Assembly: GCA_034178965.1 (NCBI GenBank)
Contig: JAXFQM010000177.1
Location: 1 to 6,082 of the forward strand
DNA length: 6,082 nucleotides
Direction: 5' to 3'
DNA from: Colimorpha sp034178965
GTDB taxonomy: Bacteria; Bacteroidota; Bacteroidia; Bacteroidales; P3
Of this stretch, positions 1-5,236 are shown in pieces. Positions within the stretch are counted from its first letter, which is position 1. Each line of letters starts with the position of its first letter. The position numbers and the translations under genes are program-made. The notes beneath the pieces are model-generated. The model worked only from the letters and a program-made list of their open reading frames with translations. It did no database searches and was not told the origin of the DNA.

Positions 1-1557
1 TTCCAACGCCAAGTCTGCCATGTCCTGCAAAGTGCACCCTGGGTGACTGCTGATGAAATATGGAATCAGTTGGTACCGCAGCCCGTTTTTCCTGCACGTC
101 TCGTCGAAGTCGCGTTTGGTGCGCAGAAAAATGTCGAAGGAGGGCTTTCGCATTAGACCCAGCACCTTGACAGAGGTGTGTTCTGGTGCCACTTTAAGCC
201 GTCCGCTCACATGGCGCATCACCACCTCGCGAAAATAATCGAATCCTCCATTATCCTTGGTAAACAAGTCGCAGCGTATACCGCTGCCAATGAACACGTG
301 CTTTATGCCTGGCACTTGCGCCACACGTCGGTATAGCCTTAGTAGGCGCTCGTGGTCGCTATCGAGGTTCTTGCAAATATAGGGATGGATGCAACTGTAT
401 CGTGGGCATGTTTCGCACAGCGTCTTGTCCCGCCCGCCCATGCGGTACATGTTGGCGGAGGGCCCCCCAAGGTCGGTTATAGTTCCATGGAAGTCTTCCA
501 TCTGCGCCACTCGCTGCGTTTCTTTCAGAATGGAAACCTCGCTGCGCGAGGCTATCTGCTTGCCCTGGTGCGCCGAGATGGTGCAAAACGAACAACCCCC
601 AAAGCATCCGCGATGAGTATTGATACTGTGCTTAATCATCTCGTAGGCAGGTATGGCTCCCCGCTTCTTGTATTTGGGATGCGGTAAGCGCAGATAGGGC
701 AAGTCGAAGGTCCTGTCCATCTCCTCCTGTGTAAAAGGCAGTTCCGGCGGGTTCACCACCACATATCGTTCGCCATGTCTTTGTACGAGCCTTGCGGAGC
801 GCATCTTGTTGCTCTCCCTTTCTATGATGTGGAAATTTTCAGCCTCCGCACGTTTGCTTTTCTCGCATTCTTCGAATGGGTGCAACTCTATTACCGGCGT
901 GAGACACCGTGCTTTGCCCAAACCGAACTTCTCTCCCGGCATCATATCCGACATGAAAGCCACTTGTGGCAGTTCGCGCAACATCTCCATTCTTTCCCCG
1001 CTTGCCAGCATGTTTGCAATCTTTACTATTGTTTTCTCTCCCATACCATAAGAAAGCAGATCGGCTGGGGTATCTGCCAAGAAAGAAGGGAAAAGTTTGT
1101 CGTCCCAATAGTCGTAGTGCGAAAGCCGTCTCATGCTGGCCTCTATTCCTCCCGCCACCACAGGTGTTTCGGGATAAAGGTTCTTGATTATTCTGCAATA
1201 CACATAGGCCGCCCTGTCGGGGCGAAAACCTGCCATTCCTCCAGGCGTGTACGCGTCGTCGTGGCGCAGTCTCCTTGCGGCGGTGTAATGGTTCACCATG
1301 CTATCCATCACGCCGCTTGTTACGCCAAAGAACAAGCGTGGCTTGCCAAACTTCTTGAAATCGCGTAGGTCGTCGCGCCAATTTGGCTGTGGAATGATTG
1401 CCACACGATATCCTTCCGCCTCCAGCATCCGGCCTATTACTGCCGTGCCAAACGAGGGGTGGTCCACATAGGCATCTCCCGAAACCAACACCACATCCAA
1501 CTCGTCCCAGCCTCTGCGGCGGGATTCTTCAAGCGTAATGGGTAGAAAGGCGTTCAT
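1..1557 (-). CDS. ygiQ: YgiQ family radical SAM protein, C-terminus cut off by window edge
   Basis: I translated 519 uninterrupted codons from the ATG at 1557 to the window edge with no stop, so the C-terminus is missing. The N-terminal domain (about residues 1-300) opens with the family signature SGDAYVDHPSFG and includes VVAGGIEASMRR, HYDYWDDK and SYGMGEKT. The radical SAM 4Fe-4S motif CxxxCxxC lies in RGCFGGCSFC (C318, C322, C325), followed by DLGGPSANMY. A second cysteine group is at C381, C384, C389 and C395. GSGIRCDL (424-431), LKVAPEHTS and FISSHPGCT continue the SAM barrel. E. coli YgiQ is 739 residues and many relatives are somewhat shorter, so roughly 100-200 residues are probably absent. 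The family is cytosolic and its substrate is unknown to me. The gene follows pgk after a 132-base gap with two hairpins, so it may be transcribed by read-through or from its own weak promoter. Family assignment is certain; function is not. Confidence 0.96.
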   Translation of the reverse strand, partial: MNAFLPITLEESRRRGWDELDVVLVSGDAYVDHPSFGTAVIGRMLEAEGYRVAIIPQPNWRDDLRDFKKFGKPRLFFGVTSGVMDSMVNHYTAARRLRHDDAYTPGGMAGFRPDRAAYVYCRIIKNLYPETPVVAGGIEASMRRLSHYDYWDDKLFPSFLADTPADLLSYGMGEKTIVKIANMLASGERMEMLRELPQVAFMSDMMPGEKFGLGKARCLTPVIELHPFEECEKSKRAEAENFHIIERESNKMRSARLVQRHGERYVVVNPPELPFTQEEMDRTFDLPYLRLPHPKYKKRGAIPAYEMIKHSINTHRGCFGGCSFCTISAHQGKQIASRSEVSILKETQRVAQMEDFHGTITDLGGPSANMYRMGGRDKTLCETCPRYSCIHPYICKNLDSDHERLLRLYRRVAQVPGIKHVFIGSGIRCDLFTKDNGGFDYFREVVMRHVSGRLKVAPEHTSVKVLGLMRKPSFDIFLRTKRDFDETCRKNGLRYQLIPYFISSHPGCTLQDMADLALE

Positions 1558-1573
1558 ATGTGGATATTGTAGA

Positions 1574-1621
1574 TTGTTGCTCCCGCGCAAAGCGAAAAGA
1601 TGTCTTTTGCGGGTGCAACAA
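1574..1621 (-). repeat. Strong inverted repeat just upstream of the ygiQ start
   Basis: Arms 1574-1592 (TTGTTGC-T-CCCGC-GCAAAG) and 1604-1621 are complementary apart from one mismatch and one bulged/mismatched position, around an 11-base loop. In the minus-strand transcript the hairpin ends 16 bases before the ygiQ ATG. No U-run follows it on that strand, so it is not a standard terminator for pgk. A T-rich stretch (TTCTTGTTTTATTT) follows it on the plus strand, but no gene there would need terminating. Inside it, AAAAGA-TG-TCTTTT forms a second, competing palindrome. The minus strand also reads TTG, about 20 bases, then TCGCTTTG across this element, one mismatch from a Bacteroidetes promoter. 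It could therefore be a leader structure or cover a promoter. Confidence 0.6.
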
Positions 1622-1642
1622 TTCTTGTTTTATTTAATGGTG

Positions 1643-1680
1643 ATGCTTGCCGCCACATGGCGCTTTTCAGCGGCTTGCAT
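1643..1680 (-). other. Imperfect hairpin immediately downstream of pgk
   Basis: In the minus-strand transcript ATGC-AA-GCCGC (from 1680) pairs with GCGGC-AA-GCAT (ending at 1643). This gives 4 + 5 base pairs with a symmetrical AA/AA internal loop and a 16-base apical loop. It starts 9 bases after the pgk stop codon. No U-tract follows (the next bases are CACCATTAAATAAAAC), so I read it as a possible 3'-end stabilising or processing structure rather than an intrinsic terminator. Confidence 0.4.
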
Positions 1681-1689
1681 TTCCAGCCT

Positions 1690-2883
1690 TCAGTCGGTGA
1701 TGGCCGCTATGCCTGGCAGGGTCTTTCCCTCGAGGTATTCCAGCATAGCTCCTCCGCCCGTGGAAACGTAAGTCATTTGGTCTGCAAGACCCATTTGCTT
1801 CACTGCCGCCACGCTGTCGCCGCCCCCTATTGCCGCAAACGCGCCTTTCTTGCAGGCCTCCGCCACGGCTTTAGCTATCTCATGCGTTCCTTTTGCGAAG
1901 GCAGGCAGTTCAAACACGCCGGCAGGGCCGTTCCATAATATGGTCTTGCTCTTGAGTATGATGTCACGAATAGCCTCCACACTGTGGGGCCCGCAGTCCA
2001 TGCTTTCCCAGTTGTCGGGCACGTCGTTAGACGGCACCACGCGCGTGTGTGCGTCGTTGCTGAAGTTGTCGGCTACAAGGCTATCTACGGGCAGGTAGTA
2101 TTTTACGCCCTTATCGTCCATGCGTTTCATAAGGTCAAGCGCCAGTGGCATCTTGTCGTCTTCACAAATGCTTTTGCCTATCTTGCCTCCCATGGCCTTG
2201 GTGAAAGTGTAGCGCATGCCGCCAATGATGACAATATTGTCCACCTTGTCCATCAAGTTCTCCAAAATGCCAATCTTGCTGCTCACCTTGCTGCCACCAA
2301 TGATGGCGGTGAAAGGTCTCGGCGCATCATGCATCAACTTCTCGAGGTTCTTCACTTCGTTTTCCATCAAAAAGCCGAAATACTTGTCGTTGGGGAAGAA
2401 GCGCGCAATGACGGCCGTGCTGCTGTGTTCGCGGTGCGCTGCTCCGAACGCGTCGTTCACATAGCAGTCGCCCAATTTGCTGAGTTGTTGCGCCAAATCC
2501 ACGTCGCCCTGGGTCTCTCCTGGATAGAAACGAATGTTTTCGAGCAGCATCACTTCACCGTTTTTCAGCCCTTTGGCCATCTCTTCCACCTTGGGTCCAA
2601 GCAGTTCTTGCGTGAATGCCACGGGGCGGCCAATAAGTTCCTCAAGATGTTTTGCCACAGGAGCCAGACTCAAGTCGGGTTCGAAACCGCCTTTCTTCGG
2701 ACGGCCGAAGTGTGCCATGATGATGACCGCCGCGCCATCGCCCAGCAACTTCTGTATGGTGGGCAAGCTCTCGCGCATGCGAGTGTCATCGGTGATATTC
2801 TTATGTTCGTCCACGGGTACATTAAAGTCCACGCGCAGCAGCACCTTACGTCCTGCGAAATTGATGTTATTGATTGAAATCAT
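1690..2883 (-). CDS. pgk: Phosphoglycerate kinase
   Basis: The 397-residue cytosolic protein interconverts 1,3-bisphosphoglycerate + ADP and 3-phosphoglycerate + ATP in glycolysis/gluconeogenesis. Its length is normal for bacterial PGK. The N-domain shows LRVDFNVP (residues 16-23), DDTR (R35), AHFGRP (57-62), LLENIRFY (R118) and AAHREHSS (R151). The hinge and C-domain show KVSSKI (K199, K203), WNGPAGVFE (E325) and the nucleotide loop IGGGDS (352-357), and the protein ends in STGGGAM and KTLPGIAAI. I chose the ATG at 2883 because homologues start a few residues before the FAGRKVLLRVDF segment. The frame stays open further upstream, but that would overlap atpB and add no family sequence. There is no Shine-Dalgarno; the ATG is preceded by an A-rich tract. 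The usual IIGGGM segment reads IIGGMRYTF, with I220 where a glycine is common. The gene lies 58 bases after atpB with no promoter motif between, so cotranscription is likely. Confidence 0.97.
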   Translation of the reverse strand: MISINNINFAGRKVLLRVDFNVPVDEHKNITDDTRMRESLPTIQKLLGDGAAVIIMAHFGRPKKGGFEPDLSLAPVAKHLEELIGRPVAFTQELLGPKVEEMAKGLKNGEVMLLENIRFYPGETQGDVDLAQQLSKLGDCYVNDAFGAAHREHSSTAVIARFFPNDKYFGFLMENEVKNLEKLMHDAPRPFTAIIGGSKVSSKIGILENLMDKVDNIVIIGGMRYTFTKAMGGKIGKSICEDDKMPLALDLMKRMDDKGVKYYLPVDSLVADNFSNDAHTRVVPSNDVPDNWESMDCGPHSVEAIRDIILKSKTILWNGPAGVFELPAFAKGTHEIAKAVAEACKKGAFAAIGGGDSVAAVKQMGLADQMTYVSTGGGAMLEYLEGKTLPGIAAITD

Positions 2884-2941
2884 GATTTTTTTTATTGTTT
2901 TTTGCTGTTTGCTAAAATGGCGAATTATCATGGTTCTGTCC

Positions 2942-4162
2942 TTACGCTTCCGCCGACTCAGGCTCTTCCACGGCCATACCGATATACAACGCACTAAGCA
3001 TGGTGAAGACGAACGCCTGCAGATATGCCACCAGACATTCCAGCAGATCGATGAAGACGGCGAAGAACACCGCCACAGGTGTCACACAACCTCCCGCCAC
3101 CGCCCCAAAGGCGTTGCTGATGATGAAGATGATGGTGATGAAGCCCAGCACCACGATGTGCCCAGCTGTCATGTTAGCAAAAAGTCGTATCATCAGCACG
3201 ATGGGCTTGGTGAAGATGCCAAGTAACTCCACTATTGGCATGAGAGGAAACACTTTGAGGAATGCCGGCACGCCAGGGGTGTTGAAGATGTCTTTCCAAT
3301 AGTGCTTATTTCCGCTTAAGTTGGTAACGAGGAAGGTGATGAGCGCCAATACCCCCGTAACGGCAATGTTTCCCGTGATATTGGCACCAGCCGGAAAGAA
3401 CGGTATAAGACCCAACACGTTACAGAAAATAATAAAGAAAAACAAAGTCAGTAGATAAGGCAAATACTTGTCGCTTTTGTCGCCTAACATGGGCTTCACC
3501 ATGTCGTTTTTCACATGCAGCACCAATATTTCTACCAGATTTTGCAGTCCTTTGGGGGCCATGTTACCACGTTTCCTGGCTTGCTTGGCGGCTGCCAGCA
3601 CCAGCCAAATGAGCAAGGCCACGGCGATGATAATGGCCGCCGAGGTCTTGGTAAGGGAGATATCTATTGGTTTCTTGTAAGTGCCATCGGCGTTCAGGAT
3701 GGGCATGCCCGTATTTTGGTCCACGCAGATAATTTCTTCCTTTTCCATTCCGCCACCCACCAGCCTATAGCCTTTGTAGTCGGCATGCCCGTGTTCGAAG
3801 TTCTTGCTCATGAAGATGTCCAAGTGCCCGTCGTTCACCAGTATCACAGGCAGCGACACCGCCACACCGTGTTCCTTGCCGTCTTTGCCTTGCCAGTCGA
3901 AGAGATGCCAAGAGTGCGCGTCGGTCACATGACCTATGATGATGGAACCCGGGTTCAATCCCTCCTCCGTTTCCTGCGCCACGTAGTCCAATGCGGCTAT
4001 TTCCTCGGCGGTCATCTCTTGCGCCAGTGCGGTAGTGTCTATCTGCTCAATATCGGGCAATTCATCCTTGGGTTCAAAGCCTGTATACACTTTCTCTTCT
4101 GCGCACAGGTTCATCCCCCAAGCGCAGAAAGCACAAATCATGGCAAAGACTTTTATCTTCAT
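2942..4162 (-). CDS. atpB: F-type ATP synthase subunit a (F0 proton channel)
   Basis: The 406-residue inner-membrane protein forms the proton half-channels against the c-ring of F0F1 ATP synthase. Residues 1-21 are a signal peptide (MKIKVF, hydrophobic core, then CAEE). A soluble, probably periplasmic region follows to about 170; such extensions are typical of Bacteroidota and explain a length well above E. coli's 271. Membrane segments lie at about 173-192, 233-257, 264-282, 305-330, 336-358 and 359-396. The essential arginine is R326 in IRLFANMTAGH. H335 occupies the E. coli E219 position and E375 the H245 position, a known natural swap; Q382 in LQAF matches Q252. The gene has its own Bacteroidetes promoter upstream. 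Oddly, the next gene is pgk, not atpE, so the rest of the ATP synthase must be encoded elsewhere or the operon is rearranged. Identification is certain. Confidence 0.97.
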   Translation of the reverse strand: MKIKVFAMICAFCAWGMNLCAEEKVYTGFEPKDELPDIEQIDTTALAQEMTAEEIAALDYVAQETEEGLNPGSIIIGHVTDAHSWHLFDWQGKDGKEHGVAVSLPVILVNDGHLDIFMSKNFEHGHADYKGYRLVGGGMEKEEIICVDQNTGMPILNADGTYKKPIDISLTKTSAAIIIAVALLIWLVLAAAKQARKRGNMAPKGLQNLVEILVLHVKNDMVKPMLGDKSDKYLPYLLTLFFFIIFCNVLGLIPFFPAGANITGNIAVTGVLALITFLVTNLSGNKHYWKDIFNTPGVPAFLKVFPLMPIVELLGIFTKPIVLMIRLFANMTAGHIVVLGFITIIFIISNAFGAVAGGCVTPVAVFFAVFIDLLECLVAYLQAFVFTMLSALYIGMAVEEPESAEA

Positions 4163-4218
4163 GATATTCAGTGGTTAATATTAATGTTATTATTCTTGCT
4201 CTGTTTTTTAATGGATTG

Positions 4219-4254
4219 CAAAGATACGAAATAAATCCCAGTTGTTAAAAAAAA
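4219..4254 (-). promoter_or_regulatory. Bacteroidetes-type promoter of atpB
   Basis: On the minus strand a perfect -7 box, TATCTTTG, occupies 4226-4219. It is preceded, after a 20-base spacer, by a T8 run (4254-4247) that supplies TTTT at the place of the -33 TTTG box. Transcription would start near 4212, giving a leader of about 50 A/T-rich bases before the atpB ATG at 4162. The motif match is strong; the start site is inferred. Confidence 0.7.
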
Positions 4255-4265
4255 CTTTGCCAAAG
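4247..4265 (-). terminator. Possible weak intrinsic terminator of the ribbon-helix-helix gene
   Basis: After the stop at 4299 the minus strand reads CTTTGGCAAAG followed directly by eight Ts. The stem is short (CTTT/AAAG with a GGC loop), so termination would rely mainly on the U8 tract. A more distal pairing, GACAG with CTGTC, lies just before it. The same T8 is also the likely -33 region of the atpB promoter, so the two signals overlap. Confidence 0.4.
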
Positions 4266-4298
4266 CGACAGAAATGCGCGTTCTATTTTTAGACTGTC

Positions 4299-4562
4299 TT
4301 ATTCGCCCTTGTGACCAGCGGTTTTCGCCGTTTTACCCATGATGTCATATTGCATCGAGTCGAATATGGAGAGTTGGTTTTCCGACTGAATATCAGCCAA
4401 CTCAAGCGGATGCAGTTTCAAGGCCTCGCGCATCAGCCTTCGTGCCGCCACGCTGCGTCCCACGCCCATTTGGCGCGCCACGCCGCGCAAGTGCTCCGCA
4501 TCGCGCACCGACAACGTCAACTTTACCCTTAATGCCTTCTTCCTGCGTTTCTTTGTTGCCAT
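4299..4562 (-). CDS. Small basic ribbon-helix-helix-like protein, possible DNA-binding regulator
   Basis: This 87-residue protein is uncharacterised to me. It begins with a strongly basic tail (MATKKRRKKALR). A predicted strand (RVKLTLSV, about 12-19) comes next, then helix A (RDAEHLRGVARQMG), a GVGR turn, and helix B (SVAARRLMREALKL). This strand-helix-helix order resembles the CopG/Arc/MetJ fold, whose members bind DNA as dimers through the paired strands. The C-terminal tail contains QLSIF at residues 63-67 and then DSMQYDIM; QLSIF resembles the bacterial sliding-clamp-binding consensus QL[SD]LF. I chose the ATG at 4562 because the frame upstream crosses a promoter-like A/T-rich stretch and poly-C, and reads as non-coding. 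No antitoxin-toxin partner is next to it: atpB follows after a 136-base gap with its own promoter. A coding gene is likely; the DNA-binding role is inference. Confidence 0.8.
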   Translation of the reverse strand: MATKKRRKKALRVKLTLSVRDAEHLRGVARQMGVGRSVAARRLMREALKLHPLELADIQSENQLSIFDSMQYDIMGKTAKTAGHKGE

Positions 4563-4585
4563 GTAATGTATCTCGATTTTTTTTG

Positions 4586-4593
4586 CAAAAATA
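4586..4593 (-). promoter_or_regulatory. Bacteroidetes -7 promoter box for the ribbon-helix-helix gene
   Basis: The minus strand reads TATTTTTG here, matching TAnnTTTG. No TTTG is present about 19-21 bases further upstream, so only half of the promoter is recognisable. Transcription would begin near 4579, leaving a leader of about 17 bases before the ATG at 4562. This also supports the short version of the gene rather than the longer open frame. Confidence 0.5.
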
Positions 4594-4758
4594 CGATAAA
4601 AAAGGCATATGCACGTCTTTGTCTCGAAAAATATAATAACAGGGTTATCAACAAGGCGAGCTGGCCTCATCACATTCGCGCCTTCTCGTCTGATTGGCGC
4701 CAAAAGACACGGATTGCCGCCGCGCAAACTGAGTGAAGGGAAATAAACCATACTTCCC

Positions 4759-4794
4759 TCTCCCCCCCCCCTACGGGCAAACATGGGGGGGAGA
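4759..4794. repeat. Inverted repeat built on C10 and G7 homopolymer tracts
   Basis: TCTCCCCCCC (4759-4768) is the exact reverse complement of GGGGGGGAGA (4785-4794), around a 16-base spacer. The C run is 10 long (4762-4771) and the G run 7 long (4785-4791). It could fold as a very stable hairpin in either transcript. A weaker 6-bp hairpin (4737-4759) abuts it. Homopolymers of this length can change by slippage, or may contain sequencing length errors. Confidence 0.6.
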
Positions 4795-4806
4795 CATTCG
4801 TGTCTG

Positions 4807-4816
4807 CTGACGTCAG
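4807..4816. promoter_or_regulatory. Perfect 10-bp palindrome CTGACGTCAG
   Basis: This fully symmetrical 10-mer stands alone in the divergent intergenic region. Palindromes of this size suit a dimeric regulator, and a ribbon-helix-helix-like protein is encoded about 250 bases away, but there is only one copy and no direct link. An operator role is speculative. Confidence 0.2.
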
Positions 4817-4930
4817 AAATGGTACAACGCGCCCCCTTATCCACCTTTGGCTGCACGGAAAAAAACCACTCTCTCCACCCACCTCGTGACAACAATTAAA
4901 GCTCCGACAATTATCCTTCCCCCTCACCTC

Positions 4931-5043
4931 AAGGCTTCAAAAAAGACTTCCTTGCTCCTCAACTATCAAAAAATATTTCTGTAAATTAAGGCTTCAAAAA
5001 AGACTTCCTTGCTCCTCAACTATCAAAAATATTTCTGTAAATT
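4931..5043. repeat. Head-to-tail tandem duplication of a 56/57-bp unit
   Basis: Copy 1 is 4931-4987 (57 bases) and copy 2 is 4988-5043 (56 bases), directly abutting. They are identical except for one A in an A-run (A6 in copy 1, A5 in copy 2). Each begins AAGGCTTCAAAAAAGACTTC and ends TTTCTGTAAATT. The near identity suggests recent duplication or ongoing conversion. The repeat ends 64 bases before the promoter of the lipoprotein gene. I recognise no known element in the unit. Confidence 0.92.
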
Positions 5044-5107
5044 ATTGAAAAATAAATTATTACAAGAGTTTCATCAAAATAATTCACCATGGTTCAAATA
5101 TTTTTAG

Positions 5108-5115
5108 TACCTTTG
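5108..5115 (+). promoter_or_regulatory. Upstream Bacteroidetes -7 box (P1) for the lipoprotein gene
   Basis: TACCTTTG matches TAnnTTTG exactly and is followed by C-A-A-A-A, a common context for such promoters. No TTTG is evident about 20 bases upstream. If used, transcription would start near 5122 and give a leader of about 115 bases. Confidence 0.5.
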
Positions 5116-5142
5116 CAAAAGAATTTGGTATACCTATTTTTG
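5112..5142 (+). promoter_or_regulatory. Complete Bacteroidetes promoter (P2) for the lipoprotein gene
   Basis: TTTG at 5112-5115 is followed, after exactly 19 bases, by TATTTTTG at 5135-5142. This matches the Bacteroidetes -33/-7 consensus including spacing. The -33 box is the same TTTG that ends the P1 -7 box, so the two promoters would exclude each other. The spacer carries the palindrome GGTATACC (5127-5134), directly against the -7 box, a natural operator position. Transcription would start near 5149, about 88 bases before the ATG. Confidence 0.6.
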
Positions 5143-5166
5143 AATCGAAATAACTACGTTCTTGGT

Positions 5167-5218
5167 CGGGGTGAAGGAGTTCTGCCCCGCGAACGGAGGA
5201 AAATAACAAAAAGAACTC
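5167..5218 (+). promoter_or_regulatory. Structured 5' leader with H-type pseudoknot topology
   Basis: Two stems interleave. S1 pairs CGGGG (5167-5171) with CCCCG (5185-5189). S2 pairs GAGTTCT (5177-5183) with AGAACTC (5212-5218). The order S1-S2-S1'-S2' is that of an H-type pseudoknot, with a 5-base first loop, a single-base junction (5184) and a 22-base A-rich third loop. That loop contains GGAGGA (5195-5200), too far from the ATG (37 bases) to be a normal ribosome site. S2 ends 18 bases before the start codon. If real, it could control translation of the lipoprotein; it matches no riboswitch class I can name. Confidence 0.4.
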
Positions 5219-5236
5219 TGCAATAAATCAAGCACT

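Larger units (their letters stand above)
4594..5107. other. Gene-free divergent intergenic region
   Basis: I find no convincing coding region on either strand, and no tRNA or rRNA. The left half (to about 4930) is mixed in composition and holds a small inverted repeat (AGGGAA 4737-4742 with TTCCCT 4754-4759), a C10/G7 hairpin and a 10-bp palindrome. The right half is A/T-rich and holds a tandem duplication. The open minus-strand frame through 4563-4895 runs into the ribbon-helix-helix gene, but its translation shows no recognisable domain and crosses homopolymers, so I treat it as non-coding. Confidence 0.7.

Noticed and set aside
1984..2877. Long plus-strand open frame opposite pgk
   Set aside because: It is the antisense shadow of a clear pgk gene, with no family features of its own. 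The same applies to the long plus-strand frames at 775-1368 and 2534-3226, which lie opposite ygiQ and atpB/pgk.
2884..2994. Longer pgk start at 2994
   Set aside because: It would overlap the atpB coding end and add 37 residues absent from PGK families. The ATG at 2883 fits the known N-terminus.
3515..4234. Plus-strand open frame of 239 codons opposite atpB
   Set aside because: It is antisense to the well-supported atpB gene. Its histidine-rich composition comes from reading the complement.
4299..4562. Toxin-antitoxin antitoxin reading of the ribbon-helix-helix-like gene
   Set aside because: No small toxin-like gene lies adjacent on the same strand. The next gene is atpB with its own promoter, and the upstream side is gene-free.
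4770..4778. CCTACGGGC resembling the conserved 16S rRNA CCTACGGG segment
   Set aside because: The match stops after eight bases, and no flanking rRNA sequence is present on either side.
4645..4845. Two DnaA-box-like 9-mers (TTATCAACA at 4645 and TTATCCACC at 4837), hinting at a replication origin
   Set aside because: Each has one mismatch to TTATCCACA, there are only two, and no dnaA/dnaN gene or box cluster is nearby. A genome-wide GC-skew plot would be needed to revive this.
4563..4895. In-frame upstream extension of the ribbon-helix-helix gene to an ATG at 4895
   Set aside because: The added 111 residues have no recognisable domain and cross poly-C/poly-G and a promoter-like box. The domain itself starts naturally at the ATG at 4562.
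5195..5200. GGAGGA as the ribosome binding site of the lipoprotein gene
   Set aside because: It is 37 bases from the ATG, beyond normal spacing, and no closer in-frame ATG exists. Bacteroidota often start without a Shine-Dalgarno.
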